From a virus: a stretch of DNA of 64,000 bases. This document shows positions 42,739 to 49,729 of the stretch, in pieces. Within the stretch, counting starts at the first letter, position 1; each line of letters opens with the position of its first letter. The stretch lies in the IMG/VR virus record IMGVR_UViG_3300036893_000049, positions 21,260-85,259 of that record, one strand, 5' to 3'. The translations under genes and the position numbers were made by a program. Under the pieces are notes generated by a model. That model had not been told where the DNA came from. It did no database searches and worked only from the letters and a program-made list of their open reading frames with translations.

Positions 42739-42755
42739 GGAAGGTTCCTTGGCTG

Positions 42756-42850
42756 GTGAAGTGATGTGTCGTGGAGTGGCGTGATGTGTCGTGGAGTGGC
42801 GTGGTGTGGCGTGGAGTGGCGTGGAGTGGCGTGGCGTGATGTGATGTGCG
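42756..42850 (-). repeat. Pentamer array GTGNN x19 (CACNN on transcript strand)
   Basis: Nineteen uninterrupted GTGNN units, followed by one imperfect unit (GCGCG) and one more GTGGC. The array lies in the leader of the gene at 42145-42738. Many units recur in pairs (GTGGA-GTGGC), giving a weaker 10-bp period. Confidence 0.85.
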
Positions 42851-42872
42851 GCGCGGTGGCCTCGCGGCCAGT

Positions 42873-42926
42873 TTCGTGATTACACGAATTGCCGGTTGAC
42901 TGTCAACCCATGATTACGGTAATCAT
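42873..42926. promoter_or_regulatory. Three consecutive perfect palindromes
   Basis: TTCGTG-ATTA-CACGAA (42873-42888), GGTTGAC-T-GTCAACC (42894-42908) and ATGATTAC-G-GTAATCAT (42910-42926) follow one another between the leftward operon and the RHH gene at 42932. The first also contains the TGATTAC half of the third. They look like operators. The TTGAC in the middle one may be part of a -35 box. Confidence 0.7.
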
Positions 42927-42931
42927 CGCCC

Positions 42932-43153
42932 ATGAGCCGAGAAATCTTGCTTCCCGAAGTTATCACCGTTCGGTTGCCAGCGGGCACACTTACCGCCCTG
43001 GATGCCTTATGTAAGACGGCTGAGCGGCGCGCGGATGTCGCTCGGGCGATTCTGGTGGGGGGAGTGGCGGAATCTCCCGCCCCTGACGCCGCCGGTTCCC
43101 GCTATCGACCCCGCCGGGCCGGGGCAACCACAGGGACCACGCCCCATGACTGA
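42932..43153 (+). CDS. RHH-like DNA-binding protein
   Basis: 73 residues beginning MSREILLPEVITVRLPAGTL. ITVRLPAGTLTALDALCKT followed by a second helix fits the ribbon-helix-helix pattern; the C-terminus is a Pro/Arg-rich tail. It starts six bases after the last palindrome, so it probably binds these palindromes and controls both directions. It overlaps the next gene by eight bases. Confidence 0.65.
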   Translation: MSREILLPEVITVRLPAGTLTALDALCKTAERRADVARAILVGGVAESPAPDAAGSRYRPRRAGATTGTTPHD

Positions 43154-43352
43154 CTCCCCGCCCCCCGTCGAGAGCGTCTGGCCCGACCATCTGACCTTAT
43201 GGTTTGGCCCCCGGCCCGACTCTGAGGATGGACGCGTCGAAGAGCCCGTAGAGCCGGATCGTGAGCCGGAACCCCGCCCAGACCGCGACGAGGATGGGCA
43301 TGTCGCGATGTGGACGCGGGAGCCGCAAGTCGAGCGGGGGGATGCGCCGTGA
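43146..43352 (+). CDS. Small acidic Pro-rich protein, 68 aa
   Basis: Begins MTDSPPPVESVWPDHLTLWF and continues with a Glu/Asp/Pro/Arg-rich disordered stretch. It is coupled to the RHH gene before and the HNH gene after (GTGA). Such highly acidic small proteins could be inhibitors of the nuclease next to them, but nothing direct shows this. Confidence 0.55.
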   Translation: MTDSPPPVESVWPDHLTLWFGPRPDSEDGRVEEPVEPDREPEPRPDRDEDGHVAMWTREPQVERGDAP

Positions 43353-43762
43353 CCAGTATCTGGGGCAAACAGGAAAAACAGTTCAGATTGCACCGGGCAC
43401 AGAACGGCCTTTGCGCGCTGTGCGGAGATGACCTGAAACTGGCCGAGGCGACTTTCGATCACATCATCCCGAAGTCGAAACACGGGCCTTCAACGATTGA
43501 TAACCTTCAACTGGCACATAGATCGTGCAACAACAAGAAGGGCGATAAGATTGTCGCGCCGCTCCAACTATCGGGGAAAATTCGCAAGCGCGTGTTGCAC
43601 GCGCTGGTGATGGAGCGGCTTTGCCGTCGAGACATTGACGAACGAAAGGGAAATTATATAGTTGATTCCCTTCGGCAATCTGGTAATATTGCCGGATCGG
43701 GTGGCGCTACCAACGCCAGTCCCGATCCTGACCTCGACGGAAGGTTACTCCGCGTTGGCTGA
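43349..43762 (+). CDS. HNH endonuclease
   Basis: 137 residues from GTG. The HNH core is clear: CALCGDD, then FDHIIPKSKHG, then LQLAHRSCNNKKGD, with zinc-type Cys pairs around it. The C-terminus (LDGRLLRVG) overlaps the long frame of the following tnpB. Phage HNH enzymes act as homing or packaging nucleases; here it stands between an RHH gene and a TnpB nuclease. Confidence 0.85.
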   Translation: MTSIWGKQEKQFRLHRAQNGLCALCGDDLKLAEATFDHIIPKSKHGPSTIDNLQLAHRSCNNKKGDKIVAPLQLSGKIRKRVLHALVMERLCRRDIDERKGNYIVDSLRQSGNIAGSGGATNASPDPDLDGRLLRVG

Positions 43763-43781
43763 CCCTATCGTAGCGACTCAG

Positions 43782-44915
43782 ATGCTCACATGGAAGTGTC
43801 GTTTGCTCCCAAGCAAAGGCCAGCATGACAAATTGCGCGCTGCACTAAGCCATACCCGCGACCTCTACAATGCCGCCTTGGCTGAGCGCATCGACTGTTA
43901 CCGGAAAACCGGCAAAGGGCGCTCTTTTTTCGACCAGGCTAAGGGCCTTACCGAACTCCGCGCCGATCCGGGCTGGGCAACCTATTCTGTCGCCATGCAA
44001 CGCTGGCCGCTGAAACAAGTCGATCTTGCCTTCGCCGCCTTCTTTCGACGCATCAAGGCGCGGGACGGAAAAGCCGGATTTCCGCGATTTCGGGGCCGCG
44101 AATGGTTCAAGACGTTCGGTTTTTCGGATCGCGGCGGCTGGCGCGTGGACGGCAACCGGCTGCGGCTGAAGGGCATAGGGTCTGTTCGTATTCACCTCCA
44201 TCGCCCCCTCCCTTCTGTGCCAATCGCCTGTAAGGTGAAACGCGAGGGCCGGAATTGGTATGCGCTGCTGACCGTCGAGACGCCTTGCGCGGCCTTCCAC
44301 CCCGGCCCGGCTGTCGGAATCGACATGGGCATCACGACCATGGCGGCGCTTTCGACCGGCGAACTGATCGCCAACGCACGCCCAGTCAAGCGGGCTGAGA
44401 GAGAAATGCGGAGACGCCAGAGACAGATCGCGCGATGCAAGAGAGGATCGAATCGTCGCCGCGAGGTCAAGGCGCGGGTGGCATCGCTGCACGCCAAGAT
44501 CACCCGGACGCGCGAAACGCATCTGCATCAGGTGTCGGCATCGCTCACGGCCCGGTTCGGCACGATTGCCATCGAGAAGTTGAACGTCAAGGGCCTGGCT
44601 GGCGGAATGCTCGCCAAGCAGGTCAATGACGTTGCATGGGGTCGCTTCATAGGTATGCTGCGCTATAAGGCTGCAAGGGCCGGTGGCACAGTGATTGAGG
44701 TTGATCCTCGCGGAACAAGTCAGACCTGCCCTGAGTGCGGCGTCATCAAGAAAAAGGAACTCTCGCAACGCGTCCACCGATGCGATTGCGGCTGTATCCT
44801 TGATCGCGATGTCGCCGCTGCGAAGGTCATTCTAATCCGGGCCGGGAATGGTCCGGGAGGCCGCAACGCTGGTGCTACAAGGCGTGGTCTCGAAAAGATA
44901 TGCGAGGCTGCCTGA
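43782..44915 (+). CDS. tnpB: TnpB RNA-guided nuclease, second copy
   Basis: 377 residues from the ATG giving MLTWKCRLLPSKGQHDKLRA, which is the usual TnpB N-terminus; the frame itself opens at 43662. RuvC residues are present: Asp181 (VGIDMGITTMAAL), Glu265 (IAIEKLNVKGL), Asp343 (LDRDVAAAKVIL), with zinc Cys at 316, 319 and around 334. It is clearly diverged from the copy at 4334, so the two are not a recent duplication. No tnpA is near. Its 3' end, the usual place of the guide RNA, is followed closely by the holin gene. Confidence 0.9.
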   Translation: MLTWKCRLLPSKGQHDKLRAALSHTRDLYNAALAERIDCYRKTGKGRSFFDQAKGLTELRADPGWATYSVAMQRWPLKQVDLAFAAFFRRIKARDGKAGFPRFRGREWFKTFGFSDRGGWRVDGNRLRLKGIGSVRIHLHRPLPSVPIACKVKREGRNWYALLTVETPCAAFHPGPAVGIDMGITTMAALSTGELIANARPVKRAEREMRRRQRQIARCKRGSNRRREVKARVASLHAKITRTRETHLHQVSASLTARFGTIAIEKLNVKGLAGGMLAKQVNDVAWGRFIGMLRYKAARAGGTVIEVDPRGTSQTCPECGVIKKKELSQRVHRCDCGCILDRDVAAAKVILIRAGNGPGGRNAGATRRGLEKICEAA

Positions 44916-44958
44916 TGTCAGGTAGTCAAGTATATAATTCCCAACGAAAGGAAACACC

Positions 44959-45252
44959 GTGAGCCAGACCACAATCCAGCCCCCCACACCCGCCCCCGTG
45001 CAACCTCCGGGCCTGTTTCAGTGGGTCAGGAGCCGCTTGTCCGAGGCCAGCACATGGGGCGGCATCAGCGCCTTCGCGGCGGCCATGGTGACGCAGGTCC
45101 CGGCCAGCGTGCAGCCTTATATGCTGGGGCTGTCTGGTGCCGCGGCGGCGCTGGCCGTCGTGATCGCGGAAAAGGGCAGCAGCCGGACGCCGGCACAGAT
45201 CGCGGCCGATGCGCTCGCGGCGGCGCAAGAGGCGGATAGGTTGAGGTCGTGA
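44959..45252 (+). CDS. Holin (probable)
   Basis: 97 residues from GTG with AAAGGAAAC before it. Residues 32-50 and 53-70 are two hydrophobic segments (GGISAFAAAMVTQVPASVQ and LGLSGAAAALAVVIA), with a Pro-rich N-terminus and a charged Ala-rich tail. It lies about 0.9 kb before the endolysin gene. This fits phage holins that open the inner membrane at lysis. Confidence 0.7.
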   Translation: MSQTTIQPPTPAPVQPPGLFQWVRSRLSEASTWGGISAFAAAMVTQVPASVQPYMLGLSGAAAALAVVIAEKGSSRTPAQIAADALAAAQEADRLRS

Positions 45253-45362
45253 ACATCGCAAAGTTCCTTGACGGCATCAAAAAAGACGAAAAATGGGAAA
45301 CCTACGCAGATGCTGGGTATCGCGTCCGGAAGGTGCGGATTGACGATAGGGGGGACGCGTAA
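45249..45362 (+). CDS. Small hypothetical protein, 37 aa
   Basis: GTG in GTGA overlap; begins MNIAKFLDGIKKDEKWETYA. Short, charged and helical. It overlaps the next ATG by one base. The position inside the lysis cluster is its only clue. Confidence 0.5.
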   Translation: MNIAKFLDGIKKDEKWETYADAGYRVRKVRIDDRGDA

Positions 45363-45655
45363 TGATCTTTGGCACAACCATGACCGGGCGCGATCCAAAA
45401 TATCGGCATCGCAAGTCGTTCCTTCCGATGCAACACATCAAGGAATCTCAGTTGCTGAACCGGTTGGACAGCCACTATATCTTACGATTCCGCATGGATG
45501 GTGGAGGTGGGATGGGTCGCGGCGTCTGGCGAAACGGACATCAGATGCGGTGGTATTGGCGGATTGCCATGGGCGGTCGTACGCCCGCTTACCGGCCACC
45601 GGACCCACCGATGGAAGCGCCTGAATGGTTTGAGCCCGAAAGGATGGCCGCGTGA
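45362..45655 (+). CDS. Hypothetical protein, 97 aa
   Basis: Begins MIFGTTMTGRDPKYRHRKSF. Rich in Arg, Trp, Gly and Met, with GGGGMGRGVWRNGHQMRWYW in the middle. It may be DNA- or RNA-binding because of its basic aromatic surface. Coupled by GTGA to the next gene. Not recognised. Confidence 0.6.
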   Translation: MIFGTTMTGRDPKYRHRKSFLPMQHIKESQLLNRLDSHYILRFRMDGGGGMGRGVWRNGHQMRWYWRIAMGGRTPAYRPPDPPMEAPEWFEPERMAA

Positions 45656-45807
45656 TCCTCCTCGCTACACTCGCCGTCATCGGCACCCTCGCCAAGGAAT
45701 TGACCATGGATAGCCGCGAAATCGAACCTGGTGATGCCATCGCCAACGACAATAATACGCCGCCAATTACCACGGTCACTCCAACTGATCTGGCGGGGGA
45801 AGGGTAA
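45652..45807 (+). CDS. Small hypothetical protein, 51 aa
   Basis: GTG in GTGA overlap. The first 15 residues (MILLATLAVIGTLAKEL) are hydrophobic and may anchor it to the membrane; the remainder is acidic and polar. The stop is directly followed by the next ATG. Confidence 0.5.
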   Translation: MILLATLAVIGTLAKELTMDSREIEPGDAIANDNNTPPITTVTPTDLAGEG

Positions 45808-46140
45808 ATGGCCACACTAAAATTAGTTGATCGGGCAGGCAATATCATGGGCGCAATCGTTATCCCGGATGCGAAAGTTGCGCGCTTCGCCCAAGATCAA
45901 CGTCTGACCATACAATATGTTGATGCGCTGCCTGTATCATCATACCCACCGCATAATATGGAAAATGTAGATTCGCACATCCACATCATAACCATCGTCC
46001 CGGCACACACCCGGAGTGATGCGGTGATGTTGGCGGAAGGCGCGCTCTATGATCTTGAGAAGGTCGAGGGGTGCTTCTTCATTCCTGGCTATGCGTTCAG
46101 TATACCGCGAACGTGCTTTTATGGAGGGAATCTGACATGA
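45808..46140 (+). CDS. Hypothetical protein, 110 aa
   Basis: Begins MATLKLVDRAGNIMGAIVIP. A beta-alpha pattern with HIHIITIVPAHTRSDAVMLA and two Cys near the C-terminus. Starts right after the upstream stop and overlaps the endolysin start by ATGA. Family not recognised. Confidence 0.6.
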   Translation: MATLKLVDRAGNIMGAIVIPDAKVARFAQDQRLTIQYVDALPVSSYPPHNMENVDSHIHIITIVPAHTRSDAVMLAEGALYDLEKVEGCFFIPGYAFSIPRTCFYGGNLT

Positions 46141-46664
46141 ACGCCACCGACTTCCTGACCACCATCGTCCGTCCATCCCTCGCCTGGATGGAATCGGTCC
46201 TTGGCTCTACGCCGCTGCTGACCGACGCGAACCGGACGCAGGTCGAGGTTATGCTGACGGCAATCGCCGGGCAGGAGAGTGCGTGGACCTATCGGGTGCA
46301 GGCCAACGACGGCCCGGCACATTCTTACTGGCAAGACGAGGATGGCCGTCACGAGGCCCTGGATGGCGTCCTGACAGGCGCGGCGACGAGTGCATGGGCC
46401 ACGAAACTCTGCGCGGCGGCAAAGGTCGCGCCGAACCGGATAGCGGTCTGGGAGTTGTTCGCGACGCCAGCGGGTGATGGCCTCGCTTGCGCGGTTGCGC
46501 GGTTGTTGCTGTGGACGCATGCCGGGGCACTGCCAGCGGTTCATGACGAAAGCGGCGCGTACCAGTATTATCTCGATCTCTGGGAACCGGGTGCCCCATC
46601 CCGGGGGCGCTGGGCCGAGGTCTATCCGCAGGCGGTCGCGGCGGTGACGGGAGGGGCGACGTGA
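46137..46664 (+). CDS. Endolysin (lysozyme-like muramidase, probable)
   Basis: 175 residues. AIAGQESAWTYRVQ (Glu47 as candidate catalytic residue), then GPAHSYWQDE, then CAVARLLLWTHAGALPA and a C-terminal LDLWEPGAPSRGRWAEVYP resemble a phage family with lysozyme-like fold. It would cut peptidoglycan after the holin opens the membrane. No signal peptide is seen, so it depends on a holin. Confidence 0.7.
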   Translation: MNATDFLTTIVRPSLAWMESVLGSTPLLTDANRTQVEVMLTAIAGQESAWTYRVQANDGPAHSYWQDEDGRHEALDGVLTGAATSAWATKLCAAAKVAPNRIAVWELFATPAGDGLACAVARLLLWTHAGALPAVHDESGAYQYYLDLWEPGAPSRGRWAEVYPQAVAAVTGGAT

Positions 46665-47056
46665 ACGAAATCCATTACGCGCTCGGCGCGGCGACCGAGG
46701 CCGATGAGGTCCGCCGCGAAATGGCGGCGGGGATGACGCGGCTTACGCAGACGATCCTCGATCTGCGAGCGGAAAATCAGACTGCCACCGCGGAAAACTT
46801 ACGTCTCGCCGAACATCTCGCCTATGCGACAATCGAAGCGCGCGGTGCCAACGAACGGAGCGCCCGGCTCGATGTGGAGAATGTCGCACTGAAATCCTTT
46901 CTTGAGGCCATTTGCTCGCAGTGGGTTGCGGCGGTAACGGAACTCATGCTCTTCAAAGCGTCGAACGTGCAGCCCTTGGATACGCCGGTCGAACCGAAGT
47001 CGTGGCCGTTTCAGGATCACAGGCGCGATCCGCGTGTCATGGGGAACCCGAGGTGA
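46661..47056 (+). CDS. Coiled-coil protein
   Basis: 131 residues from the ATG or GTG overlapping the endolysin end, beginning MNEIHYALGAATEADEVRRE. Residues 20-80 are a coiled coil (LRAENQTATAENLRLAEHLA). It has no N-terminal membrane segment, so it is not a normal i-spanin. Its place after the endolysin still suggests a lysis link. Confidence 0.6.
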   Translation: MNEIHYALGAATEADEVRREMAAGMTRLTQTILDLRAENQTATAENLRLAEHLAYATIEARGANERSARLDVENVALKSFLEAICSQWVAAVTELMLFKASNVQPLDTPVEPKSWPFQDHRRDPRVMGNPR

Positions 47057-47238
47057 ACCGCGGTAACGGATTCTTGGTAGTCCTCATCCTCGCGGCCACC
47101 TTGACCGCCGCACCCGCATGGCACCCCAAAGATGTAGCAGCCCCGCCCGAAACGGTCTGCTGCTACATCGACGAGCCGCGCGATTGCTGGCTGCCTCGCG
47201 AAGACCATGAATGTCATGTGGAGGATGCGCCGAAATGA
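47053..47238 (+). CDS. Small exported Cys-rich protein, 61 aa
   Basis: GTG in GTGA overlap. Residues 5-21 (NGFLVVLILAATLTAAPAW) are a signal peptide or anchor. The mature part has four Cys (ETVCCYIDEPRDCW and HECH). It may be periplasmic. Coupled to a tiny lipoprotein gene. Confidence 0.55.
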   Translation: MNRGNGFLVVLILAATLTAAPAWHPKDVAAPPETVCCYIDEPRDCWLPREDHECHVEDAPK

Positions 47239-47378
47239 ACCCGCTCCACCTCCACGTCGTCGCGGCGGTCTGCATAACTATAGGGGTTATGTTTGTCATG
47301 ATGCTGGTGTCCGGCTGCACGCCGCCGGTTTGCGAATATGCTTGGCCTACAGTGCGATGTCTGGAGGTGGGGCGGTGA
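47235..47378 (+). CDS. Tiny lipoprotein, 47 aa (o-spanin-like candidate)
   Basis: Begins MNPLHLHVVAAVCITIGVMF and contains the lipobox VSGC near residue 28, followed by Pro-rich TPPVCEYAWP. Tiny Pro-containing lipoproteins after an endolysin are typical of outer-membrane spanins (Rz1). The partner i-spanin is not clear. Confidence 0.55.
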   Translation: MNPLHLHVVAAVCITIGVMFVMMLVSGCTPPVCEYAWPTVRCLEVGR

Positions 47379-47512
47379 TGAAACAGACCGAAACCGAATG
47401 CGAACATATGAACCTCAGGTCGTTCGCGAGTGTGGAAACTTCAACACGAAGGTCGTCGATCGAACCAGCCTACACAACTGAAATTCTGAGCCATCCTATC
47501 GTGGTTGGCTAG
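47378..47512 (+). CDS. Small hypothetical protein, 44 aa
   Basis: ATG overlaps the lipoprotein stop (TGATG). Begins MKQTETECEHMNLRSFASVE; Ser/Thr/Glu-rich. No feature recognised; coding status is moderate. Confidence 0.4.
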   Translation: MKQTETECEHMNLRSFASVETSTRRSSIEPAYTTEILSHPIVVG

Positions 47513-47529
47513 GCGTAAGGAAACTCGAA

Positions 47530-47835
47530 ATGAACGAACCCACGAGCGGACTGGCGCGATTCCAGTCGATCAAACAGGTGAGCGCGGGAGAAATCACCGA
47601 AGTTGTCGAATACGGTTGCTACGTCAAAGATGCTGACGGAACCGCGACTCTTCGCGAATACGCGCCGAACATGAATGCCCGATACACGCCTGTCGTTGGC
47701 GATTTCTGGATCGTATATGACGGTGACGGCTATCAGTCGATCAGCCCCGCCAAGCAGTTCGAGGAAGGCTACAAGGCCGTCGAACCTGATTTTGATTGGG
47801 CGGCGTTTAATGCGTTACGGAAAGCGTCACCATGA
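47530..47835 (+). CDS. Hypothetical protein, 101 aa
   Basis: Begins MNEPTSGLARFQSIKQVSAG after TAAGGAAAC. Mixed alpha-beta with GDFWIVYDGDGYQSISPAKQ and EEGYKAVEP, as in small phage proteins of unknown role. Overlaps the next gene. Confidence 0.65.
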   Translation: MNEPTSGLARFQSIKQVSAGEITEVVEYGCYVKDADGTATLREYAPNMNARYTPVVGDFWIVYDGDGYQSISPAKQFEEGYKAVEPDFDWAAFNALRKASP

Positions 47836-48173
47836 TCGCCATTCTCTCCGTCGAATGGGTCGATCATGGCCACGAGCCTCAGTGCGTGCCGAATCCGGAC
47901 TATCCGCAAGGAATCGACGTGAATGTTTCCATGGGCGCGAAACACTCGTGCATGACGGCGGAAGCGCCGGGCAACGAAGATTGCAAAGGAGAAATTGAAA
48001 TGAGCGACACATCAGATGATGCTAAGATATTCGTCATCACATTGAATTTCATCACCCGACAGGAACGAGACCGAGCGGCGAAATTGATCAACGCCGCATT
48101 AGACGGTGGTAATGTCCACCATAGCGGTCTCTGTATGCTTGAAGAAGGTGACGACGGAGCCCAACCGTGCTGA
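47832..48173 (+). CDS. Hypothetical protein, 113 aa, with internal start
   Basis: Begins MIAILSVEWVDHGHEPQCVP. A second in-frame ATG at 48001 has a much better site (AAGGAGAAATTGAA) and gives a 57-residue helical protein (MSDTSDDAKIFVITLNFITR). The frame may thus encode two overlapping products, or two small genes fused by loss of a stop. No known family. Confidence 0.55.
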   Translation: MIAILSVEWVDHGHEPQCVPNPDYPQGIDVNVSMGAKHSCMTAEAPGNEDCKGEIEMSDTSDDAKIFVITLNFITRQERDRAAKLINAALDGGNVHHSGLCMLEEGDDGAQPC

Positions 48174-48934
48174 TCGGTCCTCCCGCATCGGCGATCGTCC
48201 GAGACAACAAAGGTGTGTTGCACGTTTGCGGCATTTCCGGCGGCAAGGACTCGTCTGCCATGGCGTTGGAATTGCAAGCGCGGCACCCGGATCGTCCCTT
48301 TATCTATCTCTGCACACCAACCGGCAATGAACCGGAGGCGATGTTTGACCATTGGCTTGCGTTGGGCAAACGGCTCGGCTCGCGCGTTTGGCCGGTGACC
48401 ACGAGTTACAGCCTTGTCGGGCTGATTAAGCATTACAAGGCGCTTCCGAACTTCCGCCAGCGTTGGTGCACCCGCCAATTGAAGATCGAACCCTATGGGG
48501 TATGGATGGCCGCACAGGCGGCAAATGGTCCAGTGGTCTCGTATATCGGCATTCGTTTCGATGAGCCTGAACGCGAAGGCGGCGACTATTCGGCTATCGA
48601 AGGCGTTACCGCGACATTCCCCATGCGTGATTGGCAATGGGCGTTGTCCGATGTTCTGGATAGCCTGGATCGCCGCGGCGTTTGCATCCCCGTCCGGACA
48701 GACTGCGAGTGGTGCTACCATCAGACCTTGTTCGAGTGGTATTCGCTCTGGGCCAACTTCCCTGACCGGTTTGCGGAAGGCGAGGCTTTGGAGACTGAAA
48801 TCGGTCATACTTTCAGGTCTCCTGGGCGTGACACTTGGCCGTCGTCCATGACTGATCTGCGAAAGAGATTCGAGGGCGGGGATGTTCCGAAACAGCGCAA
48901 ACGGGCCACAGCATGCGCGGTTTGTTCCAGATGA
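48167..48934 (+). CDS. PAPS-reductase-like PP-loop enzyme
   Basis: 255 residues from GTG. The PP-loop SGGKDSSAMAL (residues 24-34) binds ATP. FRQRWCTRQLKIEPY near 105 is the Cys-Thr-Lys motif seen in PAPS-reductase-like proteins. CEWCYHQ near 184 and the final CAVCSR may bind metal or an iron-sulphur cluster. Members act in sulphur transfer, including DNA or tRNA modification. The phage role here is unknown; base modification against restriction is one option. Confidence 0.8.
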   Translation: MLIGPPASAIVRDNKGVLHVCGISGGKDSSAMALELQARHPDRPFIYLCTPTGNEPEAMFDHWLALGKRLGSRVWPVTTSYSLVGLIKHYKALPNFRQRWCTRQLKIEPYGVWMAAQAANGPVVSYIGIRFDEPEREGGDYSAIEGVTATFPMRDWQWALSDVLDSLDRRGVCIPVRTDCEWCYHQTLFEWYSLWANFPDRFAEGEALETEIGHTFRSPGRDTWPSSMTDLRKRFEGGDVPKQRKRATACAVCSR

Positions 48935-49032
48935 CAGGGGGAGGGATGTCGGTTGCCGTCACAACCGCTGGCCGCCCAGACGACCCGCGCTCGATCAAAA
49001 TCCCGTGCAAGATCACCGGGACGAAACACTGA
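48931..49032 (+). CDS. Possible small peptide, 33 aa
   Basis: ATG in ATGA overlap with the PP-loop gene; begins MTGGGMSVAVTTAGRPDDPR and is basic at its end. It may be real, being coupled, but is too short to judge. Confidence 0.3.
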   Translation: MTGGGMSVAVTTAGRPDDPRSIKIPCKITGTKH

Positions 49033-49047
49033 AAAGGACCCAACACC

Positions 49048-49287
49048 ATGACCACGACAGTCCACATCTACTCGTCCCATGTGATGGACGATTGCCGCCT
49101 CGAACTGATCGCGCTGGATGCCACCATCGCGGCCATCACGGTCGCATTCGATGGGCCGACGACGACAATGAAGACCGTCGAAACCATCCTCGATCCCGAT
49201 ATCGGCCATCATCGAATCGTCACGCATCTTGTCCACGGCACGCGGGAACTCGTCCTCCGCGAAGTGAAGCGGGAACCGGCGGCTTGA
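49048..49287 (+). CDS. Hypothetical protein, 79 aa
   Basis: Begins MTTTVHIYSSHVMDDCRLEL. Beta-strand pattern with LVHGTRELVLREV at the C-terminus. Its leader CTGAAAAGGACCCAACACC is identical to that of the lipoprotein gene at 49730. Unknown function. Confidence 0.6.
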   Translation: MTTTVHIYSSHVMDDCRLELIALDATIAAITVAFDGPTTTMKTVETILDPDIGHHRIVTHLVHGTRELVLREVKREPAA

Positions 49288-49289
49288 CA

Positions 49290-49520
49290 GTGACGGTCAG
49301 CGCCAAACCAAAATGCGATGATGCCGAGGTAATGCGGCTCTGGCGCGAATGTGGTCTGCCAGAGTATTTTCTCGGTAATGGCGGCACAAACCATAAACTT
49401 GTCGCGTTCGCCGCACGCATCCAATCCGAAAGGACGCATCACTGCAACATCTGCGGCGGCACGGTCGATCTGACCAACGCGACCGCGCCGACCGTGGGCT
49501 TCGGAAAGACCGGACGATGA
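49290..49520 (+). CDS. Small Cys-containing protein, 76 aa
   Basis: I choose GTG at 49290; a TTG at 49284 overlaps the upstream stop. It includes EVMRLWRECGLPEYFLGNGG and a CNICGG motif near residue 57, perhaps half of a zinc site. Coupled by ATGA to the next gene. Confidence 0.55.
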   Translation: MTVSAKPKCDDAEVMRLWRECGLPEYFLGNGGTNHKLVAFAARIQSERTHHCNICGGTVDLTNATAPTVGFGKTGR

Positions 49521-49714
49521 TCAACTGCACAGCCTACCCCCTGAACGGTTGCGCTCACCCGCAATTCTGCAAGGATCAGTGCAACGGTCGCCCGGTAAAG
49601 ATCAGCCGGGAAACCATGGAGGCGCTGCTGGCTAAATGCCGCGATGACATGCGGCAACTACGCGAAGAAGCGCGACCAAATCGGGCGCTGATGAACGAAC
49701 CGATGACAATCTGA
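49517..49714 (+). CDS. Small Cys-rich protein, 65 aa
   Basis: Begins MINCTAYPLNGCAHPQFCKD; five Cys in total suggest metal binding or disulphides. The second half is a charged helix (METMEALLAKC-type: ETMEALLAKCRDDMRQLREE). It ends just before the repeated leader of the next gene. Confidence 0.6.
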   Translation: MINCTAYPLNGCAHPQFCKDQCNGRPVKISRETMEALLAKCRDDMRQLREEARPNRALMNEPMTI

Positions 49715-49729
49715 AAAGGACCCAACACC

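Noticed and set aside
42000-42850. CRISPR array
   Set aside because: Units are five bases long without spacers of constant length, and no adaptation genes are near.
43845-44777. Leftward open frame of 310 codons
   Set aside because: Antisense shadow of the second tnpB, with no ribosome binding site.
46661-47378. Clear Rz/Rz1 spanin pair
   Set aside because: The coiled-coil protein lacks an N-terminal membrane segment; only the small lipoprotein fits an o-spanin.
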